The translations under genes were made by a program, and so were the position numbers. The notes beneath the pieces were generated by a model. The model worked only from the letters and a program-made list of their open reading frames with translations, ran no database searches and was not told where the DNA came from. Of a stretch of 64,000 bases of DNA, positions 8,897 through 17,132 are shown one piece after another (positions within the stretch are counted from its first letter, which is position 1; each line of letters starts with the position of its first letter). The DNA is from an uncultured Bacilli bacterium. Its GTDB lineage: Bacteria; Bacillota_I; Bacilli_A; RF39; UBA660. The stretch covers positions 372,001-436,000 of the forward strand of contig CAKOXO010000001.1 in the NCBI GenBank assembly GCA_934130165.1. The letters are read 5' to 3'.

Positions 8897-9730
8897 ATGA
8901 AAAAAATAATAATGTCTATTATAGTAATATTAATTATTGTTGTTGGTGCAATTTTTATTTTTAGTAAAGATGATGAAAGTGCAAAAAAAGAGGTTAAAAC
9001 TAAAAAGAATGATTTAGCAAGTATTTCTTATTATAAAAAAGAATATAAAGAGCGATATGACAATTATAAAAAGAAAAATAAAGAACTTTCTAATGAAGAT
9101 GTTATAACTAGAGTAAACATTGGTCTAGATAATAGTTATTATACTAATACATATAAAACTCCATATCCTAATAAAGATTATATTCTTGTTAATAAATATA
9201 TATATTTGGGTGAAGATTATGTACCAGATAATTTAGAGGATATTTCTACTAATTACTCTAGAAGTGGAATGAGGTTAGTTAGTAGTGCAAAAGATGCTTT
9301 TGAAACCTTGGCAGAGCAAGCTTTAAAGGATAATAAAAAAGTAATTGCAATGTCTAGTTATAGAAGTTATCAATATCAAGTTAATTTATATAATAGATAT
9401 GTAGCAAATGAAGGAGTTAATGCTGCGGATACTTATTCAGCAAGACCAGGATACTCTGAACATCAAACTGGACTTTGTGTTGATGTATATGATGGAGTTA
9501 TAGATTATACTAATTTTGAAAAATCAGATTCTTATAATTGGATGATGGATAATGCTTATAAATATGGATTTATCCTAAGATATCCAAAAGGAAAAGAAAA
9601 TATTACAGGATATCAATATGAATCATGGCATTATCGATATGTAGGTAAAAAAATAGCTAAGTATATTCATGATAATGATATAACCTTTGATGAATACTAT
9701 GTTAGACAAATAGCAGATAAAATGAAATAA
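8897..9730 (+). CDS. VanY/LdcB-type D,D- (or L,D-) carboxypeptidase, M15B
   Basis: 277 residues, N-terminal membrane anchor (IIMSIIVILIIVVGAIFIF). The peptidase M15 zinc site is intact: SYRSYQYQVNLYNRY, ARPGYSEHQTGLCVDVYDG (Ser-x-His and Asp ligands) and YESWHYRYVG near the C terminus (Glu base and third His). It cleaves a terminal alanine from peptidoglycan stem peptides on the outer face of the membrane. Divergent from dacA, which works on the same substrate. VanY and LdcB cannot be told apart from motifs; vancomycin resistance is not implied because no vanHAX genes are nearby. Confidence 0.92.
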   Translation: MKKIIMSIIVILIIVVGAIFIFSKDDESAKKEVKTKKNDLASISYYKKEYKERYDNYKKKNKELSNEDVITRVNIGLDNSYYTNTYKTPYPNKDYILVNKYIYLGEDYVPDNLEDISTNYSRSGMRLVSSAKDAFETLAEQALKDNKKVIAMSSYRSYQYQVNLYNRYVANEGVNAADTYSARPGYSEHQTGLCVDVYDGVIDYTNFEKSDSYNWMMDNAYKYGFILRYPKGKENITGYQYESWHYRYVGKKIAKYIHDNDITFDEYYVRQIADKMK

Positions 9731-9748
9731 AGACGTAGGTCTTTTTTT
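9729..9748 (+). terminator. Rho-independent terminator after the VanY-type gene
   Basis: The 6-bp stem AAAGAC / GTCTTT with loop GTAG, merged with a T run, overlaps the stop codon. Confidence 0.7.
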
Positions 9749-9768
9749 ATAGTATGATTATCTAAGTT

Positions 9769-9797
9769 TTGTCAAATTATAAAATTTATGATATTAT
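9769..9797 (+). promoter_or_regulatory. Promoter interrupted by an IS110-family insertion
   Basis: TTGTCA, 17 bases, TATTAT (or TATAAT three bases later) reads toward the IS remnant. The element begins immediately after TATAAT at about 9800, and the far side of the element resumes with TTATAATAAAG. Removing the element restores one continuous promoter ahead of the membrane protein gene at 10823. This is inference from the matching TTATAAT on both sides. Confidence 0.5.
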
Positions 9798-9799
9798 AA

Positions 9800-10531
9800 T
9801 CACGACAAGAAAAACTGAGTTTCCTCAATTTTAAAAAAATTAGGATAAATTAGTCTATTTGTTTTCGTACAAACAATTCGAAGAACATAACTTGTATATA
9901 ATTTGCATAATTTAGTTTCGCATGCAATTATACACTTGTAATGATGCTTACCTTCGGATTGTTTTTTTCTAAAAAACAAATAAATAGGATTTGTTTTATC
10001 TGTGTGAGCAGATATTTGAATAATAGTAGTTACAACATTAAATAAAATAGTTCTACCAAATTTACAACCTGTTTTAGAAATTGGCCCATGATACGCAGAG
10101 ACACCAGATTGAGATGTAATTGAATCAATTCCAATAAAAGATATCAATTGATATTTATCATCAAATCGAGTTATATCACCAACTTCGATCAAAAATAAAG
10201 CAGTCGAAAATTCACCAAATCCTGGAATAGAATTAATTATTTTAAATAACTTTTTATATTTCATTTCATTGATTATTTGTTTTTCAATTTTATTAATTTT
10301 AGATTTATGATATTGAATCATTTCAATTGTTTGAACTAAATTTTGGACTTGTAAAGAATCAAAGGAAACAAAACATAAAGAATTATTAGTAAGTTCTTTC
10401 ATTTTTAAAACTTTGTTTTTAAATCTAAAGGCCTGAGTTGTACCATTTTCATCTTTTAAATAATTCATTAAAAAATCAACTCTTCTATTAACAAAAAAAG
10501 AAGAATGAGGAAAATCATGTATAAAATTCAA
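9800..10531 (-). pseudogene. IS110-family transposase, C-terminal part (N-terminal catalytic domain deleted)
   Basis: 243 codons in frame. It contains the IS110 C-terminal (Transposase_20) domain: NSIPGFGEFSTALFLIEVGD, YQLISFIGIDSITSQSGVSA and HGPISKTGCKFGRTILF, where the family carries its second catalytic residue, a serine. The N-terminal RuvC-like DEDD domain is missing: upstream of MNFIHDFPHSS the sequence switches at about 10545 straight into the element's noncoding left end. So this copy has lost roughly the first third of the transposase and its start codon. The stop codon lies at the right boundary of the element next to a TATAAT box. Confidence 0.85.
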
Positions 10532-10544
10532 AGCTAAGTCATCG

Positions 10545-10787
10545 TATTTCGGTTAATACCATATTGAATTACCTATATTCCTACACGCTTAATCATCCGA
10601 ACTCTAATATAAAATTAGTTTCCATTATCTACAACCGAATTAATAAATAATTATATGGCAGATATTCATAAAAACGTACTCGGAGTGCTTGTTATAATTC
10701 GTCTTTACCGATGTTTGTTATAATAACAAAAAACATAAAGAAATCAAAAATTTTAACTTGAAATCTTTATGCTTAACATTATACGTG
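10545..10787 (-). repeat. IS110 left-end direct repeat, copy 1; candidate bridge RNA
   Basis: 243 bp, same length and with about 7 substitutions (about 97% identical, counted by eye) to 11991-12233. It is the noncoding region upstream of the transposase, the place where IS110-group elements encode the structured bridge RNA that pairs with target and donor DNA. Short hairpins are visible (CATAAAGA / TCTTTATG, and TTTGTTA / TAACAAA). That a noncoding end has survived when the protein has decayed is consistent with recent decay, not proof of RNA function. Confidence 0.7.
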
Positions 10788-10794
10788 TTATAAT
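10766..10794 (+). promoter_or_regulatory. Hybrid outward promoter: IS110 end plus flanking -10 box
   Basis: TTTATG inside the IS end, a 17-base spacer, and TATAAT in the flanking DNA, reading into the gene at 10823. The identical arrangement, with the same spacing, occurs at copy 2 (12212-12240). Confidence 0.55.
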
Positions 10795-10822
10795 AAAGTT
10801 AATAATAAAGAGGTGAAATATA

Positions 10823-11590
10823 TTGATAGAAGTTGTTTTTATGATAATACCATTTATAATTTTTATATTTTGTTTGAAAATTAGTTTTATTGATAAAAAT
10901 AAATATAAAATGGTTTTAAAAGGAAAATGTGTTGATGTTAAAGGAGCTTTAGAATACGATTGTCCTATTTTTGAAATTAAATATGATAACATGACTAAAA
11001 CCATATGTAATAACCAATATTCTGATTCAGAAGATATTTTTATTGGAGATGTTAAAAAATTATATATTAATCCGAATGATTTGAATGATTTCAAAATAAA
11101 AAAGGTCGATTCGACATTTTTATTTATAAGTCTTATTGCCTTTTCTATATTTTTTCCTATTTTTTTATCATTTTTAAAAGTTAATAAAATTGTGATTATG
11201 ATTACAATTATGATTATGGTTATCTTATTCTTTGGATATATATTTACTAGTAATCTTTTAGAGTTGATAAATAGAATAAAAAAATGTAATCATAAAATAG
11301 AAGCTACTGTTTCTGATGTAAGAATTAAAATTGAAAATAATGATGATGGAGTCAGAGAAAGATATAAAATAATATATGAAATAGAATATAATGGTGAAAA
11401 AAGATTAATTTCTAATAATTTTTTTATCAACAATCCTAGAGAAAAAGGCAGAAAGTATAATATATATATTAATAAAGAAAACCCTAGGATATTTATTGAC
11501 GGGCCATGGATTTTTTATACTTTATTATCAATATTTATTTCTATAACATTGATTACTATTGTAATTTGGTCTCTTATAACATCATTATAA
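10823..11590 (+). CDS. Membrane protein with two DUF3592-like domains
   Basis: 255 residues starting at TTG 10823, with AGGTGA 6 bases upstream (no nearby ATG fits as well). Order: TM helix (VFMIIPFIIFIFCLKI), a beta-rich domain with YDCPIFEIKYDNMTKTI and VKKLYINPNDLNDF, two TM helices around residues 100-145, a second similar domain with YKIIYEIEYNGEKRLISNN and YNIYINKENPRIFIDG, and a final TM helix. The repeated Tyr-rich strand plus Lys-x-Tyr-x-Ile-Tyr-x-N-Pro pattern resembles DUF3592; that assignment is tentative. The gene lies between the two IS110 remnants and its promoter appears to have been rebuilt by the insertion. Confidence 0.65.
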   Translation: MIEVVFMIIPFIIFIFCLKISFIDKNKYKMVLKGKCVDVKGALEYDCPIFEIKYDNMTKTICNNQYSDSEDIFIGDVKKLYINPNDLNDFKIKKVDSTFLFISLIAFSIFFPIFLSFLKVNKIVIMITIMIMVILFFGYIFTSNLLELINRIKKCNHKIEATVSDVRIKIENNDDGVRERYKIIYEIEYNGEKRLISNNFFINNPREKGRKYNIYINKENPRIFIDGPWIFYTLLSIFISITLITIVIWSLITSL

Positions 11591-11616
11591 GACTGAGATA
11601 TACAAAAGTATATCTC
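11591..11616. terminator. Perfect hairpin after the DUF3592-like gene
   Basis: CTGAGATATA / TATATCTCAG, 10-bp perfect stem with a 6-base loop, 1-2 bases after the stop codon. It has no T tract on either side, so termination is uncertain. Confidence 0.4.
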
Positions 11617-11665
11617 AGACTGTTGATAAATAAATTCGTAAATTTTTAGACTAAAGTCCGTTTTT

Positions 11666-11971
11666 TTACGAACTTTTTTCTTTTTTAGATTTATTTAAAA
11701 TATCTTTAAATTGCTTAACTAGTTTGGGATTAATAACAAAAGTATCAATACCTTTAGATCTAAAATAATTTTCAACAGGTAAATGATAAATAGAAGTAGA
11801 TTCCATAATGACAATTAAGTTAGAATAATTTTTAATTAAATTATATAATTTATCAAATTCACTTTTGTTGTGTTCGATAAAAGTAGCATCAAAAATTGTA
11901 TTTTTTAATTCGTCAATAAAACAATATATACTTTTACCTTTAGCAATATCAAAACTTAAAATATGTTTCAT
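11666..11971 (-). pseudogene. IS110-family transposase, N-terminal DEDD domain only
   Basis: 101 codons. MKHILSFDIAKGKSIYCFID carries the first Asp of the RuvC-like DEDD site and LIVIMESTSIYHLPVENYF the Glu; VINPKLVKQFKDILNKSKK precedes the place where the remaining Asp pair is normally found. The frame then ends at a short Lys/Ser tail, so the rest of the protein has been lost. Together with the C-terminal fragment at 9800-10531 the two halves cover most of one transposase, but they belong to two separate copies since each keeps its own left end. Confidence 0.85.
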
Positions 11972-11990
11972 AATAAACTCTTTTCACTAA

Positions 11991-12233
11991 TATTTCGGTT
12001 AATACCATATTGAATTACTTATATTCCTATACGCTTAATCATCCGAACTCTAATATAAAATTAATTTCCATTATCTACAACCGAATTAATAAATAATTAT
12101 ATGGCAGACATTCATAAAAACGCACTCGGAGTGCTTGTTATAATTCGTCTTTATCGATGTTTGTTATAATAACAAAAAAAATAAAGAAATCAAAAATTTT
12201 AACTTGAAATCTTTATGCTTAACATTATACGTG
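11991..12233 (-). repeat. IS110 left-end direct repeat, copy 2; candidate bridge RNA
   Basis: Same length as copy 1 with no indels; the seven differences I count are mostly C/T or G/A transitions. The ends are defined by loss of similarity on both sides: TATTTCGG at the inner end and ACGTG at the outer end. Outside ACGTG both copies continue with a TATAAT box but otherwise differ. Confidence 0.7.
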
Positions 12234-12240
12234 ATATAAT
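12212..12240 (+). promoter_or_regulatory. Hybrid outward promoter driving the FAD oxidoreductase operon
   Basis: TTTATG within the IS end, 17 bases, then TATAAT in the flank, 24 bases before the ATG at 12264. It would drive the 12264-16124 gene cluster. Same geometry as at copy 1. Confidence 0.55.
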
Positions 12241-12263
12241 TAATATGGAGTAGGAATGATAAA

Positions 12264-13766
12264 ATGAAAAAACAAAAAGTGTTAATAATAGGTGCAGGGC
12301 CAGCTGGTTTAGTTGCAGCGTATAAATTATTAAAAGATAGTAATAAATATGATGTAACAATACTTGAAAAAGAAAAAGAAATTGGTGGGTTATGCAAAAC
12401 TATTTCTTTCAAAAATAAATTACTAGATTATGGTGTACATTTTTATAGAATAAGTGAATATAAGGAATTTAATGATATTGTTTATAATTTAATTCCTATA
12501 GAAGATAATGATAGTATTAATAATAATTTAATCTCTAAATATGTTGTTAAGGGAGAAAATCAATTTAATACAGATAACATAATGCTTATAAATAGTGCAA
12601 CTTCTAATATATATTTTAATAATAAGTTTTACGCTTATCCAATAAAAATTAATTTAGATACTATAAAAAAGATGGGAATTATTAATTTATTTAAAATAGG
12701 TTTTAGTTACTTAAAGGTGTTAATTCATAAAAAAGAAGAAACTAATCTTGAAAATTATTATATTAATAGATACGGAAAAAAATTTTATGAAATGTTCTTC
12801 CTAGAATATACTAAAAAAGTTTGCGGTGTTGATCCTAAAGATATTCATATTGATTGGGGTAAGCAAAGAATAAGGGAAACATCACTATTAAATATTTTAA
12901 AGGAAAAGATATTCAAAAAGAAAAATATAGATAATGAACCATCATTAATAGAAGAATATTATTATCCTAAATATGGATGTGGAGAAGTATATAAAAATTT
13001 AAGTAAAGAAATAGAAAAACTTGGTGGAAAAATTATAACAAATTCCAATCTAAAGAGTGTAGAGTTAGAAAATAATGAAATAAAAGAGGTTTGTTATACA
13101 AAGGATAAAAATTTAAAAACAATAAAACCTGATTATTTAGTTAATAGTGCTCCTATGAAGGAATTTATTAAAACTATTAAAGATAAAGATGAAGATAAAA
13201 GTATTACAAAATTAATTAGAGACTTACCATTTAGAGATTTAATACTAGTTAATTTAGTCTTTTCTAAAAAGGAATTAATGAAATTAGAAAATTATAAATT
13301 ACTAAAGGATAATAGTTGGGTATTTATTCAAGATCCTAATATAAGGTTTGGTAGAATTAAATTAGCAAATGTTTGGTCTAGTTATATGTTAGGTGAAGAT
13401 AGTAAAGATAAGGTTGTTATGACTTTAGAATATTGCTGTGATAGTAGAGATCCTTTTTCAAAACTTAAAAATAATGATTTATTAAAGGAAGCAAAAAAAG
13501 AATTAAAGATTTTAAAACTATTTCCTAGAGGTGGAATTTTAGAATCTAAAATTGATAAAATAAAAAATGCTTATCCTGCATATTATGGAAGCTATAATAA
13601 TAGAGGCGATATAATTAATTACCTAGATAAATATAGAAATATTTATTTTGTAGGTAGAGCAGGTCAACATCAGTATATAGATATGGATAAAGCTATGATT
13701 ACAGGACTTTCAGCAGCAAAAAGTATTATAGAAGGTGATAATGACAAAAAAGGTGTTTGGCTATGA
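12264..13766 (+). CDS. FAD-dependent oxidoreductase (amine-oxidase / protoporphyrinogen-oxidase-like fold)
   Basis: 500 residues. The N-terminal dinucleotide-binding motif VLIIGAGPAGLVAAYKLL and the downstream acidic residue plus GGLCKT are those of FAD enzymes in the amine oxidase/UDP-galactopyranose mutase superfamily. The C-terminal FAD block is RNIYFVGRAGQHQYIDMD (about residues 465-480). The substrate is not evident. Its stop overlaps the start of the UbiA-type gene, and an epimerase follows, so it most likely acts on a polyprenyl-linked or nucleotide-linked sugar. The ribosome binding site is GGAGTAGGA. Expression probably starts from the IS110-derived hybrid promoter. Confidence 0.82.
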   Translation: MKKQKVLIIGAGPAGLVAAYKLLKDSNKYDVTILEKEKEIGGLCKTISFKNKLLDYGVHFYRISEYKEFNDIVYNLIPIEDNDSINNNLISKYVVKGENQFNTDNIMLINSATSNIYFNNKFYAYPIKINLDTIKKMGIINLFKIGFSYLKVLIHKKEETNLENYYINRYGKKFYEMFFLEYTKKVCGVDPKDIHIDWGKQRIRETSLLNILKEKIFKKKNIDNEPSLIEEYYYPKYGCGEVYKNLSKEIEKLGGKIITNSNLKSVELENNEIKEVCYTKDKNLKTIKPDYLVNSAPMKEFIKTIKDKDEDKSITKLIRDLPFRDLILVNLVFSKKELMKLENYKLLKDNSWVFIQDPNIRFGRIKLANVWSSYMLGEDSKDKVVMTLEYCCDSRDPFSKLKNNDLLKEAKKELKILKLFPRGGILESKIDKIKNAYPAYYGSYNNRGDIINYLDKYRNIYFVGRAGQHQYIDMDKAMITGLSAAKSIIEGDNDKKGVWL

Positions 13767-14599
13767 TAGATTATTTAAGATTATTTAGAGTTAAACACTA
13801 CATAAAAAATCTTTTTATATTTACAACTTTAATATTTGGAGCAGAGTTATTAACAACAAATACTATTAGGGTATCAATTGGTTTTATTGCTTTTTGTTTA
13901 ATCTCATCAACCATATATATAATAAATGATATTGTTGATTATGAAATTGATAAAAAAACAGAAAGTAAAATGAATGAACCCATCCCCTCTGGTAAAATAA
14001 AAAAAAAGAATGCTTTAATACTTGCTTTTATTTTACTTATATTATCACTTGTAGTTAATTATTTTACTTATAGTGTATCAAGTTATATTTATATTATAGT
14101 ATATTTACTATTAAATATTTTTTATTCATTTATAGGTAAAAAAATACCATATGTTGAACTATTAATTATGTCATGTTTTTACCTAATCAGAGTATATTAT
14201 GGAGCAAGTATATTAAATGTTAGTGTATCATTAGTACTTACTTTGACAGTGATTTTTGGATCACTATATATAGTAATTATGAAAAGAATAACAGAAGTTA
14301 AAATAAAAAAACCAAGACATGTATTTACATTTTATAATGAAAATATACTAAAAATCTTAAGTAAAATAGCTCTAGTTGGTATGTTTATATCATATGTTTG
14401 GTGGTTAATAATAGAAAAAATTGTACTATTAATTCCAACACTTCTAATTTTGTTATTTATTTTTATAAGATATGATAAACTAGCATCAAATTCAAATGAC
14501 TGTAATCCAGTAAATATATTATTGAAAGATAAAGTGTTAGTATTATTAAGTGTGTTTTATGTTTTATTTGTAACAATTGTTATTGAAATATTTTTGTAG
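13763..14599 (+). CDS. UbiA-family prenyltransferase, decaprenyl-phosphate phosphoribosyltransferase type
   Basis: 278 residues from ATG 13763 (AGGTG 7 bases upstream; ATGA overlap with the previous stop). About eight membrane helices. The first metal-binding motif is seen in IYIINDIVDYEIDKKTESKMNEPIPSG (Asn-Asp-x-x-Asp-x-x-x-Asp), with the N-terminal RLFRVKHYIKNLFIF characteristic of the DPPR synthase subgroup that moves phosphoribose from PRPP to a polyprenyl phosphate. In mycobacteria the product is then epimerised to an arabinose donor; here an FAD oxidoreductase and an NAD epimerase flank the gene, suggesting an analogous lipid-linked pentose. The specific substrate is inferred. Confidence 0.82.
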   Translation: MIDYLRLFRVKHYIKNLFIFTTLIFGAELLTTNTIRVSIGFIAFCLISSTIYIINDIVDYEIDKKTESKMNEPIPSGKIKKKNALILAFILLILSLVVNYFTYSVSSYIYIIVYLLLNIFYSFIGKKIPYVELLIMSCFYLIRVYYGASILNVSVSLVLTLTVIFGSLYIVIMKRITEVKIKKPRHVFTFYNENILKILSKIALVGMFISYVWWLIIEKIVLLIPTLLILLFIFIRYDKLASNSNDCNPVNILLKDKVLVLLSVFYVLFVTIVIEIFL

Positions 14600-14607
14600 G
14601 AGGATAT

Positions 14608-15651
14608 ATGAAAAAGAAAGTTTTTGTAACAGGTGGCAGTGGATTTTTAGGTATTAATCTAATTAGAGAATTGCTAAAAAGAGGGTATGATGTAGTATCA
14701 TATGATTTAGTACCGTTTGAATATGATGATGTAAAAGATAAAATAATATCAATAGTTGGAGATATTAGAAATATTAGAAAATTAAAAAAATCAATGGATG
14801 GTTGTAATTATGTAGTTCACTGTGCTGCAGCACTTCCTTCATATACAAAAGAAGAAATTTATACAACGGATATAGATGGTACAAGAAATGTTTTAAAGTG
14901 CGCATATCAGTATAAAGTAAAAAGATTTGTAGATATTTCATCTACTGCTGTATATGGAATATATGATCATTATCCATTATTAGAAAGTGATCCCCTAAAT
15001 GGAGTTGGCCCTTATGGAATTGCTAAAATAAAAGCTGAAGAAGAATGCCTTAAATATAGAAAAAAGAATATGACTATTTCTATTCTTAGACCTATGACAT
15101 TTGTAGGCCCAGAACGTTTAGGTGTATTTTCACTTTTTTATGATTGGGCATATACTGGACATGGTTTTCCAATGGTAGGTAGTGGAAATAATAAATTTCA
15201 ATTATTAGATGTATTTGATTTAGTAGAGGTTATAATAAGTTGTATGGAACTTGACAAAAGAAGGGTAAATGACACCTTTAATGTAGGTAGTGTTTTGTAT
15301 ACAACTATGAGAGAAGATTATCAAAAAGTTCTAGATTACGCTGGCTATGGTAAAAAAATAAAGCCATTTCCTAAATTTATTGCTTTAAATGGTTTAAGAT
15401 TTTTAGATCTATTTCATATCTCACCACTATATAAATGGGTATATGAAACAGCTCCAAAAGATTCAGTCGCTTCAGTAGAAAAAGCTATAAAAAAATTAAA
15501 TTTTAATCCTAAATATTCAACTGGTGATGCTTTAGTAAGAAATTATAAATGGTATGTTAAAAATTTAGACAAATTTAAAAATAATACTGGAAAAACTCAT
15601 AGAGTGCCATGGAAACAAGGTATATTAAAAATAGTTAAAAAATTTTACTAG
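14608..15651 (+). CDS. NAD-dependent epimerase/dehydratase (extended SDR)
   Basis: 347 residues. Rossmann motif VFVTGGSGFLGINLIREL at the N terminus, second acidic residue after VVSYD, then VVHCAAALPS, the catalytic Ser/Thr in VDISSTAVYG and Tyr-x-x-x-Lys in GPYGIAKIKAEEE (about residue 134). It acts on a sugar nucleotide or lipid-linked sugar. It follows the UbiA-type gene by 8 bases with AGGAGG as ribosome binding site, the third enzyme of the same cluster. Confidence 0.88.
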   Translation: MKKKVFVTGGSGFLGINLIRELLKRGYDVVSYDLVPFEYDDVKDKIISIVGDIRNIRKLKKSMDGCNYVVHCAAALPSYTKEEIYTTDIDGTRNVLKCAYQYKVKRFVDISSTAVYGIYDHYPLLESDPLNGVGPYGIAKIKAEEECLKYRKKNMTISILRPMTFVGPERLGVFSLFYDWAYTGHGFPMVGSGNNKFQLLDVFDLVEVIISCMELDKRRVNDTFNVGSVLYTTMREDYQKVLDYAGYGKKIKPFPKFIALNGLRFLDLFHISPLYKWVYETAPKDSVASVEKAIKKLNFNPKYSTGDALVRNYKWYVKNLDKFKNNTGKTHRVPWKQGILKIVKKFY

Positions 15652-15662
15652 GAGGTATTATA

Positions 15663-16124
15663 ATGGACAGTCGTTTTGTTGACTTTAATAAATATCATGA
15701 TCCTAAAGATGTCAAAAATTATGAACTTTTTATAGGACCAAGTGGTGAATATTATAAAGTAAAAACTACCTATGAAAGTGCTGATAATTGCACACACTAT
15801 AAATGGGCTGAATACTATCTTGATAAATATGCACCTAATATTATGCATAATGAAAAAGTATTATCCATATGTAAAACACCATTAGAGGTTTTGATAAATT
15901 TATATGGATTTATTAGATATACACATACTGGAGATAATAAACCATATTTCACATTTCCTAATGTGGCATTTGGATATCAAATTTCAAAAGATCAAAAGGA
16001 AGCCTTATATAAATTAATGGATTATAATAATGAAAAAATAACAACTGAAATAGTAGAAATGATTGAAAATGGTAACGATGGTCATAATAATGTATCTAGC
16101 ATTACTTATAGAAGAATGTTATAA
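15663..16124 (+). CDS. Conserved-looking hypothetical protein
   Basis: 153 residues, start supported by AGGAGG 7 bases upstream and 11 bases after the epimerase. Soluble, no signal peptide or membrane helix, rich in Tyr/His/Asp (for example CTHYKWAEYYLDKYAP and FIRYTHTGDNKPYFTFPN). I recognise no domain. Its place as the last gene of the epimerase cluster suggests a connected role. Confidence 0.55.
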   Translation: MDSRFVDFNKYHDPKDVKNYELFIGPSGEYYKVKTTYESADNCTHYKWAEYYLDKYAPNIMHNEKVLSICKTPLEVLINLYGFIRYTHTGDNKPYFTFPNVAFGYQISKDQKEALYKLMDYNNEKITTEIVEMIENGNDGHNNVSSITYRRML

Positions 16125-16177
16125 TGTAAGAGTAGTTAATTATTGTTTTATTTATAATAGTAATTAGAGGTGAATAT

Positions 16178-17098
16178 ATGAAGAAATGTGTCATAATATA
16201 CAATCCACAAAGTGGTAAGTTAAAGAAAAAAGAGTTATTACAAACATTTTTTGATTTATTAAGAAAGCACGGTTATGAAGCTGAAATAAAATATACTAAA
16301 AAGAAAAAGGATGCTACTGAAATAATTAAAAACCTAGATTATGTAGATCTTGTTATTTGCGCTGGTGGAGATGGTACACTAAATGAGGTCGTTACAGGTA
16401 ATTTAGCTAGAGAAAAAAGACTTACTTTAGCTAATCTGCCAATGGGTACTACAAATGATGTTGCAAATATGTATGGATATACTAAAAATAATTACATGAA
16501 AAACTTAGAACTTCTTCTAGAAGGGGTTAAAAAGAAGATAGATGTATGTTTTATTAATGAAACTCCATTTGTTTATGTAGCTTGCCTAGGGGATTATATA
16601 GATATGGCCTATTCAACACCAAGAGACTTAAAAAAGAAATATGGTAAACTAGCTTATGTCATGTATGGATTAAAACAATTAAGAAATAAGATAAATTCTT
16701 ATGATATAAAATATAAAATAGATAACAAAACATATGAAGGAAGATACTCATTCTTCTTTATAACAAATGCATCACGTGTAGCGGGATTTGATGATGTATA
16801 TTATGATGTGAAACTTGATGATAATAAATTTGAGGTAGCTTTTTGCCATGTTAAAAATAAAGCTGAATTAATGAAAATATTTGTTTTGGTAAATAATATG
16901 GATTTGAAAGATGTTCCTGGAATTACATATTATCAAACTGATAATTTAGAAATAGAATTTTTACAAAGTCCAAAGGTATCATGGTGTATAGATGGGGAAG
17001 AATATAAATCATCAAGTAATAAATTTGTATTTAGAATAGATAGGGATACACATATGATGTTACCTAAAGAAAATGTAGTTAAATTATTTGAAAAATAA
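16178..17098 (+). CDS. dgkB: Diacylglycerol kinase / lipid kinase (DgkB/YegS family)
   Basis: 306 residues. The catalytic-domain pattern is intact: VIIYNPQSGKLKKKE at the N terminus, LVICAGGDGTLNEVVTG (Gly-Gly-Asp-Gly-Thr nucleotide site, about residues 63-78), LPMGTTNDVANMYG, and a C-terminal acid pair in SWCIDGEEYK. It phosphorylates diacylglycerol, returning it to phosphatidic acid after lipoteichoic acid synthesis. The start has AGAGGTGA upstream. A terminator follows at 17133. Confidence 0.9.
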   Translation: MKKCVIIYNPQSGKLKKKELLQTFFDLLRKHGYEAEIKYTKKKKDATEIIKNLDYVDLVICAGGDGTLNEVVTGNLAREKRLTLANLPMGTTNDVANMYGYTKNNYMKNLELLLEGVKKKIDVCFINETPFVYVACLGDYIDMAYSTPRDLKKKYGKLAYVMYGLKQLRNKINSYDIKYKIDNKTYEGRYSFFFITNASRVAGFDDVYYDVKLDDNKFEVAFCHVKNKAELMKIFVLVNNMDLKDVPGITYYQTDNLEIEFLQSPKVSWCIDGEEYKSSSNKFVFRIDRDTHMMLPKENVVKLFEK

Positions 17099-17132
17099 GA
17101 AAAATAGATTGCAAATTAATATAATAAAATTA

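Larger units (their letters stand above)
9800..10787 (-). mobile_element. IS110-family element copy 1, internally deleted
   Basis: Consists of the transposase C-terminal coding part followed by the 243-bp noncoding left end at 10545-10787. There are no terminal inverted repeats, as is normal for this family. The outer boundaries are set by comparison with the second copy (11991-12233), after which the two sequences diverge exactly at ACGTG. It cannot move by itself because the DEDD domain is gone. Confidence 0.75.
11660..12233 (-). mobile_element. IS110-family element copy 2, 3'-truncated
   Basis: Transposase N-terminal fragment plus the complete 243-bp left end at 11991-12233. The right part of the element, including the C-terminal domain, is missing; the exact truncation point near 11640-11666 cannot be fixed. 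Confidence 0.7.

Noticed and set aside
8897..9730. Vancomycin resistance gene vanY
   Set aside because: The M15 peptidase motif fits, but no vanH, vanA/B or vanX neighbours are present; an ordinary peptidoglycan carboxypeptidase is more likely.
10753..11094. Minus-strand frame of 113 codons overlapping the IS end and the DUF3592-like gene
   Set aside because: No ribosome binding site, no motif, and it lies opposite the better supported TTG-started membrane protein gene.
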